A stretch of 64,000 bases of DNA from Crocodylus rhombifer. Lineage: Eukaryota; Chordata; Crocodylia; Crocodylidae. Shown piece by piece: positions 26,118-38,406 of this stretch; position 1 is the stretch's first letter; each line of letters opens with the position of its first letter. The notes under the pieces were generated by a model. That model was not told the DNA's origin, made no database searches, and saw only the letters and a list, made by a program, of their open reading frames with translations. A program made the translations under genes and the position numbers. The DNA lies in assembly GCA_038503035.1 (NCBI GenBank), contig JAVSML010024430.1:849248-913247 (forward strand). The letters run 5' to 3'.

Positions 26118-26545
26118 GTTTGCTGATGTTTGCCATTACACACATCCTGTACTCCTCAGCCTTCGGGATGAAGCCTTTGGACCTGAAAGCTGGTATTGTG
26201 ATGGTCCTCATCTCCTGTTCCTGTTATACCTTCCTTTATTCCTACCTCTCAGGCCCATTCACCTACCTGGTGGCTGTCTACGTTGCACTGATCGGCTTCA
26301 TGGGCTGGCGGGCCATTGCTGGGGTGCAACTGTGCAATGACCTTTGGACTTGGACCAAGCTTTCAGCCTGCATTGGTGCAATGCTTTTCATGGTGTCAGA
26401 TCTGACCATTGCAGTTAACAAGTTCTGTTTTCCTGTGCCCTACTCACATGTCATCATCATGGCCACTTACTACGCAGCCCAGATGCTCATTGCACTCTCA
26501 GCTGTGGAGAGCAGGGATGAAGAGGACTTCAAAAAGAGGAACTAG
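26118..26545 (+). CDS. TMEM86A: TMEM86A exon 3, C-terminal coding exon
   Basis: The acceptor tttccag precedes G, and the split glycine codon is completed from the previous exon. About 141 residues follow to the TAG stop at 26543-26545. The sequence runs LLMFAITHILYSSAFGM, then several hydrophobic helices (GIVMVLISCSCYTFLY, YLVAVYVALIGFMGW, LSACIGAMLFMVSDLTIAV), then NKFCFPVPYSHVIIM and TYYAAQMLIALSAVESRDEED, ending FKKRN. The SDLTIAxNKF segment is a family hallmark, and its buried aspartate probably works together with the aspartate in exon 2 (inference). With exon 2 the visible protein is about 230 residues; human TMEM86A is about 240, so only a few N-terminal residues are missing. The polar, charged C-terminus is as expected for this family. 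The 3' UTR follows but its end is not clear. Confidence 0.94.
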
Positions 26546-29510
26546 ATGGAATGCCAGCAGGTTCATGAACTCCTTAGGTATCACTGGGGTGCTGAAGCTG
26601 CTTTCATCTCTGAGAGAGAACAACTCCTTTTCTCTAGGTGCATTGGTGATATAGTTTTGCTTCTTTGAAGCACTATCTTTGGGGCTTCTTTTTAGCTGGC
26701 TCTCCCTAAATGCAGCTTACTTCACTGTGGAGTCCACATCAGAAATGCTTAGACTGTTCCTGCAGTAGCTACTCATAGATCTTTTCTTCTTTGAAAACTT
26801 CAGGAGTCCTCTCTAATGCTACGTTGTATTTGTTAAGCATGAGGCTGGTGCTGAATGCTGTGGAAGGAGAGGGCTAATTTAAAGAGACCATAAAAAAAGG
26901 CTGCATGGTGCACTGGGTTGAGACTTACTTTCAACTCTGGACATACAACTCCAAATCCCATCTGAAGTGATAAGTGAAAAGGAGTTTAATCTAGTTTCTA
27001 AGCTAGTCCCATTTACATGCATTACAAAACCGCTACATTGTGTGAGGCAGTTGATAGTTTCTGCTCAAAGGATGACCGTGATTAAATAGGCAAGAGGGTC
27101 TTGCAGGTCAGGACTGAGATGCATTAGCAAAACATTTGGCAGGAAATTCTCACTCTACTTGGTTTGAACCAAGGCTCTTTCATTGTTCCAGATTCATTCA
27201 AGCTTTTCCTAAAAGGCCATTTCAGGCTTTTTCTGGCTAATGTGAATGCTATCAAGCATTTAAAACATGGCAGACTTACAGTGACAACAGCAGAACGCAA
27301 TGACATTCAGAGACTGTGAAAACAGGAAATGAGAAGGTTTCTTTAAGTGGATAGATTACAATCCAGGGACAAGTGCCTAAAGGTAGGTGGCAGTTTTAGC
27401 AGTCATTTTTCAGCATGTGTCATCTTGGTTTAAGATAATCCTGTAGAGCAGTTCCAAGGTGTGATGGAGCATTGGCTCTACCTTTCAATATCAGACCTCC
27501 ACCTGTGTCACCAGTGGCCTTGTTGGCTCAGTTTGTCACCCAGGAAATCCCATGAACTTCCACTCTGCCTTCAGCAAAGGTGTTTTGGAGCCCCCGAATC
27601 AGTGACAATATTTGGGCCAACTACATAAGAATTCAAAATCAAGGTAAAGTATTAAAACAGGAAGCACTTCACACAATCCAATCTGGAACATAGCACTTTG
27701 AGCACTGTGACAGTTATTCCAGACAGAGGTCTCTGGATCCCTCATTAGAGTGAACAAGCAACTGTTGTACCTATGAGCTTGGCAGAATTTCAGCAGCATC
27801 TGCTTATTTAAATAAGGTCAGTGGGCTTTTCTCTATTGCCACATGTGTACACTCATATGTACATGCACAGTTGTACAGTGTTAGCAACCATCATATGCAA
27901 ACAGAGGTATTAACAGGACCAAGGGTGCATTGTACTAAACATAATACAGTAGGGTTGGGGGTGGGGAGGGTCAGTCTCAGTAATGAATCATAATTGTGTT
28001 TTATCCCTGGGTTCAATTTTTGTTGAGACTGGAATCTGACAATTAAGCCAATCATTAGGCTAATAATTGATAATACTTGGCATTTGTTATGCATAATCTT
28101 CGCTTTCTGAGGTATAACTAGGAAGCTTGGCAGCCTGAGCAGCATCTGTCGGCAAGCAGGCAGCAGTGGCGGCTACCGTTCTTATGCCTTTTCTAAGTCA
28201 ATGCCTGGGGCTTGTGTTCTGCTCTCTTGTTTGTCCACCCCCTAGTTATGCTACTGTATGTTATGCTGCTGCTTGGAATACTATCCATCGTATCTGTCTG
28301 CTGTGTAGTTCCTTTCTTATGAAACTGGCTCTTCTAGACCAAATGTCTTATTTGCTTTCTTTTTTTCCCCCAGCCAATGGCAAAGAACCAACTTGATGTT
28401 CACTTGCCTTTGTAAAACTCCCACTTTAGATACAGCTTCCTGAAAAGAACTGTTCTGTGTATTCAAAATGGCGTATCCCTTATTCTGTCATCACATTTTC
28501 CTTGATGCCATGGATTCATTACAGAATCAGAGACACTAGAGAGAGAGATGGGAAAACCCATTCCATTACATTCCTGGCTCTTTGGTCATTTGTCAGAGTA
28601 GGATTTTCTTCTTCCTTTAGAGTCCTTCCTTCCTGTAAAGAACTCCGGTGAGGTTATGTTTTAACCATTTTTTCTAACTGTTATTGTGATTCCTCCTTCA
28701 CGTGGGATGCTTGACACTGGAATCTTTTTCTTTCCCAGTCATTCATTCCCTCCAGTGAATTGGCTTTATCTATTGCAGGACTGCATATATGGGCTGAGCT
28801 GCTGCCCCAATTTCTCTTTAAAGCTTAAAAAATGCTTCAAAGTGTTTCATGTGGATCACCACTTATAAGGAATCCAACTGGCTTTCCAAATGAATATGAA
28901 GGGGAAACAAGTAAATCGTATAGTTTTTGTTCCCTTTGTTGAATCCCAATAGGGTCCCTTTAACATTTATCTTGTGATTAAGCACTGTGAGACCCTTACT
29001 CCCATTGCTCAGGGAAGTTACTTATGAGTAGGCTCATTGCTTCTAGTGAGGCTACTTGGGTGAATAACTACTTCTGAATGCGAGTGAGGTGTTCACAGTA
29101 AGGCCCTGTGTTGAGCATGCTTCATATTTGTGTCTAGCATGTCTGAGCCTGATCCTGTGTGTTCCTTCTGCGAATGGCAATACTCTCACCGAGTCTCTGC
29201 TACAGCCCTGCTCCCTGTGGCCCCTGGGGACTTACCACTGTTCAGCTTAGTCCAGATACAGCTGGAGCTTTTGCTCTTTCTAGCTTCACTGTATTCCCTC
29301 AGGAAGGTCACTCGCATTTTTCCCTGTTATTAAATATTGAAGGGAAATGGAAAGGTTTTCCTGGAGGAACTATAGCACTTAGAAGAGACACTAGCAGATC
29401 TAACATAGTCCCAAGTGTCAAGTTGGGAGTATTCACAATTGGTGTAAATGGGTTACTTTGAAATGCTTTTCAGTGGTTATGCTGATTTACATCATCTGTA
29501 TTATGCTAGT
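26546..29510. other. TMEM86A 3' UTR and intergenic sequence
   Basis: The 3' UTR starts here. No canonical AATAAA lies soon after the stop; ATTAAA near 29329 is one candidate for its end. No coding sequence was seen. Confidence 0.4.
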
Positions 29511-29844
29511 CAGGGTTTGCTCAACCCCCAGTTTAAGGGCCAAATGCAGCCTGCAGAGCCATGGCCTGTGGAGCTCTCCACACGTTGGGAAATTTGGTGG
29601 TAGAGGATCGGTACCGATTAACACTGCTGCTCCTCCCCTGCTGCCAGATTTTCACACCCCACATGACTAGATCAGCCCCAGGTCAGGCTGTTGCCATGTG
29701 GCTGAATAGGGCCCTGGCAGCAGCTGCCCCGAGTGCCAGCCTGGGCCCCCACTGTGGCAGGGTGGGCCCACTGGCTAGATCCAGCCTGCAGATGGACTTG
29801 GCACCACCTGTCTGGCTTGTGGGGCAAAAAGGTTGGGCACCACT
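29511..29844 (+). mobile_element. Short hAT-like element with target duplication
   Basis: The left end CAGGGTTTGCTCAACC matches the right end in reverse (AGTGGTGCCCAACC). It is flanked by atgctagt (29503-29510) and gtgctagt (29845-29852), identical at 7 of 8 bases. The inside is GC-rich with CCAGCCTGCAG-type words. Confidence 0.75.
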
Positions 29845-29852
29845 GTGCTAGT

Positions 29853-32035
29853 TAGTATGGGAAACAAGCATTTCCTTCATAACACCCGGCATGTTTCAGC
29901 GAACATAACCAATGTTTGCTGACCATGCTTACCCTCTGGAGTCATCTTCTGCTGGAGCACGCACGAGGAAGTAGTGTAACTCACACAGGCCTGTATAATC
30001 TCCGCCTGCTAATGCTGTTGCATAATATTGGCACCAGAGGAATTGTGTGCCTGCCTGAAATCAACTGCTATAAGAGGTTTATACCATGCAGCATCTTCAT
30101 TCATCAGTTTTGCTTACCTCGTGGCCCCAGCTTGAACCCTGCCTTGCTGCTCTTTGCAGCTGTCATTTGCTGTTATATGGCCAGACTGATTGCAAACTTC
30201 TTCTTGTCATAAAATAAGCCAGCTGGAGAAAATATGTGTGGTCAGTGCTAAAACTGCTTGCTGGGTAGTGTGACCAGAGTCCAATGAATAGTGAGTTGAA
30301 ATATTTAACTATCCCTTATTGCTTTGGCATATCTGTTCCTCACTGTCTTTTCCAAGGATCCCTACCCCACTTTTGCAAAAAATAAGGAATACCATTAGTA
30401 CCTTTATTTAAATGTTGTAAGCTCCCACACTTACAGTATTGTCTTCAGCTATAGAGATCAGTATTCTTCAGTGTCCAGAAGATCCCATTAGTTTTCTCCA
30501 AAATTTTCATTCAACCTGATTTCAGTAATTTTGTGGGCAATATCAGGCCTTGAACCTGATGATAGGAACTGATTAGTATAAATAGGAATAAATAGTGTTA
30601 ATATATTGCCAGTTCAGTGTACGGCAGCTAATACAAATAGAGTATGATTCCTGTAAAATGTGCTGTCGCTTCCAGGGGCTCTGTGAAGACAGTGAGAGTT
30701 GGGCTGTGTCCCAGGCCCTGGCTCTTAATCTCCCAGATCAGTTTCCCTTCCCCCATCCAGCTCTGTGTGTGGTTTAATCTGTACTACTTGAACAAAACCA
30801 TTTTCCCAGAGAGTGTCTTGCTGGGAAAATGCCAGCTGCTATGGACACAGAAACAGGGAGCAGTTCATGACAAGTGTCTGTGTTTGACCCTCTCTCCTGA
30901 GATGATAATAGTTGTTGTGACACTAGTGAAGGCCAAATAAGAATGGAGAGCACATAACTGACTGGTTCTTTTCCAATATTTTCCTGCCTCTCCTACAGTT
31001 TTTCTTTGCCTTTTAAATTTGAGGGTTTTGTTCCATTTTCCTGACTTTACATTCCCTTTAGAAGCAAAATCTTTAAGGAGTGCTTTTTGGCACAACAACC
31101 TTACAGGAAGGGAGTACAAGCAATGTACATACAGTACATTGTATTCTTGGGCCTTGGTCTTAGCTTCCTAAGATAAGAGGCATCCAGTAGTTACACTCAG
31201 TACACTGTCCTCAGAGTCCCCCGAAAAATTCCTGTGCATGGCTTACTGAGGTTGTGTAATATAGGTTAGGCCACCTGTTTCAGAGTGTGTTAATCCTTAA
31301 GTGATAGCAGATCCACTATTCAGCGGGACACTAAGATTGTCTTGAGTCTATCTGATATATCTGTTACTGTATGCAAGACCCAGTACCAAACTCCTTTATT
31401 TACACAAACCTCTTTTGAGGACAGTGAACTTGACTCTGACCTTACTCTGTTTTTAAACTCTTGTTGCTGGATTCTTGTTACTGGGGTTGCACGGGGTTGT
31501 AGAGGAGAAGAAAGCCCATAGACTTCAACAGATCCACTGCTTACAGATCAAAATTGAATTATATGGGAATTTTGCCCAGGCTGAAGATCTTAATATATGA
31601 CTTGATGTGTTTCATTCCCTGGTCCTTACTTCATGATATTGAGGCAGTGATGAACATTGATTGGGGTAAGACTTATTTAAAAGCAGTATTGAAATAGGAT
31701 GGCTGAAGAAATCACATCATTATCTGATGGTGCCATCATTGAAAACTTTTAGAATTCCTCTCTGAAAATAATAGTGTCTTTCCTTTCTTTATTTCCCATA
31801 GGTTTTCATGTTCATGTTTCCATACCCTTTTGTGTTGGTACCATTGTTATTTCTAAGGTAGCTCTTTAGTGACCTTGAGGAGAAAAAGGTCAAAGCAAGG
31901 AGCAGATGTAAAGCTCATTGCTGTGTTGCTTTCTGTATTGTGGATGTACGGAAGGGGGGAATTGCTTGGTTTGGACATGGAGAGAGCACAGCACAGCACA
32001 TGAGACAGCACAGTTGGTGGTCTGAGCACAGGACA
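29853..32035. other. Intergenic, no feature recognised
   Basis: Non-coding sequence with nothing I can name; AATAAA near 30588 is a weak poly(A) candidate. Confidence 0.4.
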
Positions 32036-32039
32036 GGGA

Positions 32040-32345
32040 ATCAACAACTCCTGAGTGCTTATTCTGGCTTTGAGACTCACTCCTTTTGTGGCCTTGGGTA
32101 AGTCACATAACCTCTCTGAGCCAGTTCCTTAGTGAGTGTAAATGGGTGTGATTCCATTAAAGTCAGTGGAGATACACTAGTTTACTTCTGCTGCAAGAGT
32201 GGTTCTCTGTGTTTGTCTTTAACCCCAGCTGTAAAATGGGGACAGTACTACTTACCTACCTCACAGGGGTGGTGTGAGGATTAATTAATATTTATGCACT
32301 GCTTTGAAGACAAGATGTGCTGTAAAAGTGCTTAGTTTTTATATA
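32040..32345 (+). repeat. MIR SINE split by a small insertion
   Basis: The first half (tggccttgggtaagtcacat, then aacctctctgagcc) and second half (ctgtaaaatggggacagtac, then cctacctcacagggg, then gtgaggattaatt) are clear MIR core sequence. Between them, at about 32122-32205, is an unrelated block with agtcagtggagatacact in it, like the short palindromic repeats of reptile genomes. Confidence 0.8.
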
Positions 32346-34730
32346 AATGCTTCTAGGAGACTGTAGAAATTCTCCACAAATGTGATGTAGCTGCCTTCTT
32401 CTTACGTTTTGCATTGGATGGAAAAAATAAATGCAAACTATTTATCTCTGATATCTGTTAGGGCTGGGCCCAAATCAAAGCTCTGGACCCAGGCACACCT
32501 GAACTTTGAGGAAAGAGGGTCTTTAAAAGTCTGAAATCCCATCCCAAATTTTGTAGCTGGCCTTAGCTAATCTAAAGGCCTGAGCCAAAACTGCAGATGT
32601 GACTACATCTGCGGCTTGGGGCCATTTCTGCTGATTCAGCCAAAATAAAGTGTTTTTCTTCTCACATAATTGTTTTTGAAAACACTGGAATTGAAAATGC
32701 AGTGGTTCTATTCAACTTTCCCCTTGCATAAAGACAACTGGGATTTACTTACAAAAGGGGAGTTTGATTTCTGTGATTGTCAACTTTATTGGCTTTAAAA
32801 CAAATGGAGAGGAAAATCAGCAAGGCCCTTAGGAAATCAGTAAGGCCATGATGTCTTTTTTGGAATGATTTCTTTTCTGTCTACATGAAGGATGTAAAGG
32901 ATTCTCCAGGTGAAGATGTGCTTGTATATACAGCCACCAGGCCCCAGAGCAAACTTACAACCAGAATTACGACTCCAGATCCTCAGCCAGTATAAATTGC
33001 TGTAGCTCACTGATTGCAGATCTGGCCTCAAGACTATACAAGATTTGTTCCTGATTACTAGGAACAAATGTTTCAGGTGATGTACAAACACAGCTGAAGT
33101 CTGAAAAGCTGCACTCGAAAAATGGAAGTGTACATGTAAAATGGACCATAATTTTGAAGCAGCTGAAGTAAAACTTATGTTAATATGAACTCAAAGGCAA
33201 ATACAATGCAAATGTTTATTGTTTCTTTCAGTGTCTCATAGGTTTAGTTTTCTTTCTGCTGATGTTTGTATTTTTCTTGTAATGTAAGAAAAATAAAATG
33301 GATTTCTATAAAACTAGACAGACTAAAAAATGCAAAAGGTGGCTAAGCTGGCTGGAATGCCAACACTTCAGGTGATCTCTAACATTTCTGTGATGACACC
33401 CTATTGATATTGAAAGAAAAATGAACTACAAGTAGGTGAAGTACCAGTTGCGTGTGTTGCAGCTAATAATCATTTGCTACTTTTGAACCTTCACAGCTAG
33501 CTCTGTGAAAGATGGGTTTAGAGCCTGACCCTACTCCAGTGATATCAGATGGAGTGAGATCATGTCCTTGCTATATATTCCTGTTGGCAGTAAAATAGAA
33601 AAAAAAAAACCATCAGGAATTTTAGCACTAGTTAGAAAACTAAATACCTGGGTACTTAATTAAAACAAAACAAAGCAATCAAACAAAAAAAAAAAACCAA
33701 ACAAAAAACCCCCCAAACACACACATGGTAAGTTTATCAAATCAGGATGGCTGATAAATCCCATGCCTACTCCTGTAGTCCTTACTTGGATGAGGTTCTG
33801 TACCCTCTCTCGCAGGAGACGGGTACAGAACAAGTGTCAAGTGTTTTCCCCATAGGGGCAGTTCAGTATGGCAGTATTCAAAGTGAGGGAGGTTCACAGC
33901 TTCTGGCCTTCCATAAAGGAAACTCCACAGGATAAGTGATAGTAAGCACTGCAGGACTGGGCCAGGAGTTTTGACATCTTAATATGGATGATTCCTATTT
34001 GAACTGTATCTCCTCCATTCCCAGGACTCACAGGCAGTGCCTAGTGAAAGATATAATATACAAACCAAACAACTGCCTTCCTCCATGGTGTCAGCACTTA
34101 GCCGTGTTTTCAAGTTACTAAGTTACTGGTAGTTGTCTATTTTGCCATGATTGTAAAGGTCACCATGTTGTTGTACGGCCACTTGCTCGAGGATTTTTCA
34201 CTACTGTATTTTTATGTTGATTTTACTATCGTTCTTTATTTGGAATGTATTTCCCCTCCCTCATTTATTATCTGTGTAAAATAATTAAAATGATAATTTG
34301 CTGAATATTTTCCTGAGTTCCTGGAACTGTTGTTTGCTAGTTTTCCATTTCCATGAGGCTTTCAGCTCAAAATGTATGTCCTGATTCACTGCTGTGGAAC
34401 TTCGGAGCAAGTGAGCTCCCGTAAGAGGAGCAGGTCTTCAGCGGAGGCTAGGAGCTGTAGTGCCTTCTGAGGAAGCCGTGTCATTTTACTCTCGACACTG
34501 GACCCGGTATTTTTACCTATGTTTGATGCAGCAAAATAGCTACTTTGGCTTCATTAAGCCCAAAATCATCTTGCCTGTCACTAATGACAAGGCCACATTT
34601 GATGGACCAATTTTTTATTTGTGCGTTATGGACATGATGCTGCGAAGAGGTATGCATGGAAACTTAAAAGTCTGTGAGAAGTGCTTTTAATTCAATGGGA
34701 ATCACAGGCATAAATTTTTGCAGCATTAGG
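32346..34730. other. Intergenic, no gene recognised
   Basis: An A-rich and C-rich low-complexity patch lies at about 33600-33725. The AT-rich stretch at 34190-34320 has an ATTAAA and could be the end of a long 3' UTR, but this is a guess. Confidence 0.35.
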
Positions 34731-34738
34731 ATCTAAAG

Positions 34739-34825
34739 CAGTGGTTCTCAACCTTGTTAGACTCACTGATACTTTTTAGACTTGTTAATGCTAATATTGC
34801 ATGATATCCTTGTTGAGAATCACTG
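34739..34825 (+). mobile_element. Tiny hAT-like element (87 bp)
   Basis: The left end is CAGTGGTTCTCAACCTTGTT and the right end in reverse is CAGTGATTCTCAACAAGGA. The flanks atctaaag (34731-34738) and atctaagc (34826-34833) match at 6 of 8 bases. Confidence 0.75.
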
Positions 34826-35449
34826 ATCTAAGCTATCGTTCATATTAACCCAGGTGAAAATTCCCTATCTGAGAGCAGGCCAGGGGAAGTAGTAGGTTCT
34901 GAGAATGGGACTTTGCTGGTGGGGTACAGCAGTCCTACCCATGCCAGGAAGTCCTAAATTGTCCCTGGCTGCTGCCACCATCTTCTCTGCCCACCCCAAC
35001 TGTTGCCCAAACCTCCTGCCACAGGGGAGTATTTTGGACTCTGGGCATGGGTAAGCTGTAGGGCAGCTCTTGCAGCTGGGGCAGGGACTCTGCAAGAGTG
35101 TGGGGGTAATTCCAGTGCCCTTCCTAACTTAGTGCTCGGGGTAGATGTCCCTCTGTCTGATGAGTCAAAAGCAGCTGTTTCCCTCTGCGGCAGTGGTGGC
35201 TCCCCAACCTCCCCACAAGCAGCACCAGCCCACAGGCACCTGGCATTGGCAGACCCGGGGGCACTGCTGATGCGGCGGGAAGCACCAGGCCCCAGTGTAG
35301 CGCAGGCAGGCAGAAAGGCTCCAGGGAAAAAAAAAAAAGATATTGGGTGGAGCCTGCCTTCCCAGGCTGCTACCAGACTTCCTGCACGGGCTTCCTGCAG
35401 AGCTCCTGAGCTGCACAGAGCCTGGTGCTTCACTCCATGGCTGTAGGGC

Positions 35450-35486
35450 AGCAAACTAAAACTCTTTGGAGGAGTTTTAGTTTGCT
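35450..35486. repeat. Perfect 15-bp hairpin
   Basis: AGCAAACTAAAACTC and its exact inverse (35472-35486) are separated by only seven bases. It lies in a GC-rich block (about 34860-35440) that is probably part of a repeat. Confidence 0.8.
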
Positions 35487-35734
35487 GGGGCCCAAGTCAT
35501 TTAAGGCATATTATGCTGCTGAATTTGCTACAGTAGCTGGAATTACTGCACAATACGCAGCCAACGTGTGCAAACACCAACACCATTAAAGCAGTGCAAC
35601 AGCATTTAATCTGCTTTAAAGTGTTGCACATACATGCCCCTCATTTCATCTACACACGGCCATAGTTAACGGCTTGCTACTAGCTAGAGGCCTGCTCCTG
35701 CAAATGAAATTACTTTGTACTACAGGGAGAAGGG

Positions 35735-35905
35735 ATAGCCAGGCCACTAGACTGAGCCTCAGAAGGCCTGAGGTCTACTCCTGACTACCACTGTCTTCCT
35801 GTGTGGCATTGCTTGAGTCACCTGATCACCATGCCTTGGTTTATCTATTAATTGGGGGCAATGATACTTCTCTTTTTTTTTTTAGTTATAAGCATGTGTG
35901 CTCCA
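35735..35905 (+). repeat. MIR SINE fragment
   Basis: Blocks in MIR order: ggcctgaggtctactcctga, ttcctgtgtggcattgcttg, agtcacctgatcaccatgcc, then ttggtttatctattaattgg, ggcaatgatact. It is followed by a T run. Confidence 0.6.
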
Positions 35906-35940
35906 CACAACAGGCATCGTGTCTTAGGTTATATCTACAT

Positions 35941-36140
35941 GGCTCCCAGAATACTCTGGAGAACGCTGCGGAGAAGCACGTCCCACTCACCCACTCTCAG
36001 TCTTTGGGGTGCTTGAGAACAGTTGTGGGAGGTGTTCCCAGGACAGTTTTGCTGCATGATTTCTGGGTCTTGCACTTGCAGTACAGGAGCAGGTAAGTGG
36101 GCACATTTCTTGGCAGTGTTCTCCAGAGTGCTATGGAAGC
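35941..36140. mobile_element. Short element with inverted repeat ends
   Basis: GGCTCCCAGAATACTCTGGA plus GAACGCTG at 35941-35968 pairs with the inverse at 36111-36140 (GCTTCCATAGCACTCTGGAG in reverse). It is probably a palindromic non-autonomous DNA element. Confidence 0.55.
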
Positions 36141-36663
36141 AGTATCAACATGCACATTAGCATATATGTTTACATGGTACCTGGCACAAGACTTCTACCA
36201 CAGGCTGGGGCCTCTCAGTAACAATGACGGGTAATGCAGACAGAACCCAGCTCAACTCCTCTTCAAGTTACAGACTGAATGATGTGGAGAAAACCAATGC
36301 AGCGAGGCAATCTTTGGCTCCTTTTATTTTAAGGATATATTTCCATCCTGTATTGGAAATAGTACTATTCCTACACACTGCCATTTGGAAACTCTCTCTC
36401 TGGGATAAGCATTGAAACATCAGAACTATCCCTGAATAGTAAAGGCCTCACATGTTAGCATCTGGCTTAATTAAACATTATAGAAAGCAATGCAGCTGCA
36501 TTTTTGAGCCATGCACATCTAAGTCAAACTAGACAGAACTACATGTATTATTCTGCATGCTGAACCGGACAAAGCTAGCTCTGGAGCTTCTGATTACATT
36601 ATGTGCTTTGATTTCTGAAAACTTTCTGTCACGGTGTCCAGAAGGCTTTTATCATCTTTATCT

Positions 36664-36692
36664 TGAGAGAGAGAGACAGAGAGAGAGAGAGG
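36664..36692 (+). repeat. (GA)n microsatellite
   Basis: A GA dinucleotide tract with one interruption. Confidence 0.8.
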
Positions 36693-36807
36693 TGTTATAA
36701 CCACTGACAATTGACTAGCAGCTTATTATAATTTTCTGTAGAACTTTTGGAAAATGCTTCAAGAGTCTGTGCATCAAAAGACATCAATATATAAATGTAA
36801 AAGGTTA

Positions 36808-36813
36808 TTTTAT
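36808..36813 (-). promoter_or_regulatory. Possible poly(A) signal for IGSF22
   Basis: On the minus strand this reads AATAAA, about 1 kb after the candidate stop codon. Such hexamers are common by chance in AT-rich DNA, and another lies further downstream near 36330, so this is only a candidate. Confidence 0.2.
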
Positions 36814-37764
36814 TACAGTTTTTGTGGGAAGCAAGCCCTACACTTTTGTGACTTCCAGGGTCTGTTCTAGCCTCCTTGTTTTTAGCTTCTGGTTTCAGCT
36901 ATTTCAAACAAATTACTTTGTATCTGCATTTTTCTGTGTACTAAGCAGATTGATTGCTTTTCCACTATAGAAGTGTAGGAAAAAGGAGTTTGTACATTTT
37001 TCAGCTCAGAGAACAGGAAAAAAACCCCTCCCCCTACACACATTGTGTATATAAACACAGGGGAAAAAACTCTACCTGAAAATCAAACTATAGTTCAGAG
37101 CAGTAATTGCAGTCATCACTATTCTCCTATAATTGATGCAGGTTGAACTACTTCTTCCTTAGCAGTGATGACAGAAGGAACTGAAGCATCAGAGTGCTAT
37201 CGTTGGCACTTGTCAGCAAGCTGTGCAGAAGCAACAGTCACATACGAAAATAACGCTGAAAGATCCATCCAAATATAGCTCTCATTATTGGTGCTGTATC
37301 AATTTCTTTACAAGCTGTGCCGGGCAATGTCTTTCTCAGTTTCCATTTAAGAGAGCTCTGACGTGCCATGAAGCATCAAGGCTTGGACTTTGAGAAAGGG
37401 GAGCCCAGGATAAATGCACTTCAGTCCTATGTCAAAGGGTTGGAGAACTTTTACTCTTAAAGATTTATCATATGAGCTGCCCTTGGGGTTCTAACTCACG
37501 GGATTCATTGACATGTAAAAATTCACCATTAAAGACTCTCCAAGAAAGGTTGCCATCTAAATTAAAATTCATTAGATACAATTTTCAGATGCCTAACATC
37601 TATCCTGTATAACCAGCTTGCCAGGCAATTAGGAAACTCCAAATTTAGTAGACAGTAACACAGCTGATACCACATCTCCAGCCTGTCCTGCTGGTACAAT
37701 GTCACCATGGTTTTATTTGGTCCCACATAAAAAATACAAGTCACCATTAACCAAACTATCTTAG

Positions 37765-37815
37765 TTTCATAGTTTCATAGTTTCTAGGGTCGGAAGGGAC
37801 CTGAACAGATCACCT
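37765..37815 (-). mobile_element. CR1 LINE 3' end fragment
   Basis: On the plus strand it reads ttcatagtttctagggtcgg then aagggacctgaacagatcac, the 3' end of a CR1 in minus orientation. It matches the better copy at 52700. It overlaps the candidate IGSF22 stop codon. Confidence 0.75.
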
Positions 37816-37862
37816 TGTTTCTGAACTAAGAGCACTGTTGGATTGGGGAACTTCCATGTGCT
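37810..37862 (-). CDS. IGSF22: Candidate IGSF22 terminal coding exon
   Basis: On the minus strand a strong pyrimidine tract (cctctgtttctcttgtttcag) ends at 37863, only 217 bases after the previous exon. In the required phase it adds E, then HMEVPQSNSALSSETR, then TGA. This fits the need for a short tail after the last Ig domain. The stop codon falls at the edge of a CR1 3' fragment (about 37765-37815), so the C-terminal end may be repeat-derived. I cannot confirm the exon by homology; the true last exon could be further downstream. Confidence 0.45.
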
Positions 37863-38079
37863 CTGAAACAAGAGAAACAGAGGGATGGGGAAAGGGAGTT
37901 CATAGAAATGGAAAAGAGTTTACTCTTTGTGTCTTTGCCTCGAGTCTTTCACCAGGAATGAAAGAGACAACTTCAGAGAGGTGACAAGGTTAGCTGTGGT
38001 CACAGACATCCAAGATGGAGATACATGCCCGGTAGAGAATCATTGCCAAAGAACAGTGCTAGTGGAGAACTCAACTTAC

Positions 38080-38406
38080 CATACACGGTCAATGTGCAGC
38101 TGCATTTCTCCTGGCCCAACTCATTCTCAATAGCAATGGTGTAGTCTCCGCTGTCCTTAGAGGTGACGGTTGGAATCATCAGTGTGCAGACACCACTTGT
38201 TGAATTGTACCAGAATTTTGAGTGTGCCGTGATATTCACATTGCCCTTGTACAGGGTCACTGTTGGGCGGGGATTGCCGATGTAAGCACAGCTCATGGTG
38301 CAGTCATGGCCCCGACACACGGCATGGTTCTTCAGTGGGGTAATGAAATGGGCAGCATGGCGCCAGTCTTTCTCATGATACTCCTTCATCTTGAAATTAA
38401 AACGTT
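38080..38406 (-). CDS. IGSF22: IGSF22 exon, last Ig domain (C10-like)
   Basis: A 327-base exon, phase 1 at both ends, encodes (E)RFNFKMKEYHEKDWRHAAH, then FITPLKNHAVCRGHDCTMSC, then AYIGNPRPTVTLYKGNVNIT, then SKFWYNSTSGVCTLMIPTVT, then KDSGDYTIAIENELGQEKCS, ending CTLTVY. It is the last Ig domain. Leucine stands at the usual core tryptophan position (TVTLYKGN), and the cysteine in CTMSC has no partner at the normal second site (DYTIAIEN). The acceptor is ctttggcag and the donor G/gtaagt. In myosin-binding protein C the C8-C9-C10 block anchors the protein to thick filaments; whether IGSF22 does so is inference. Confidence 0.93.

Noticed and set aside
34954..35454. Long open frames on both strands (about 166 and 147 codons)
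   Set aside because: GC-rich, stop-poor sequence is open on both strands. There is no domain, splice context or recognisable protein.
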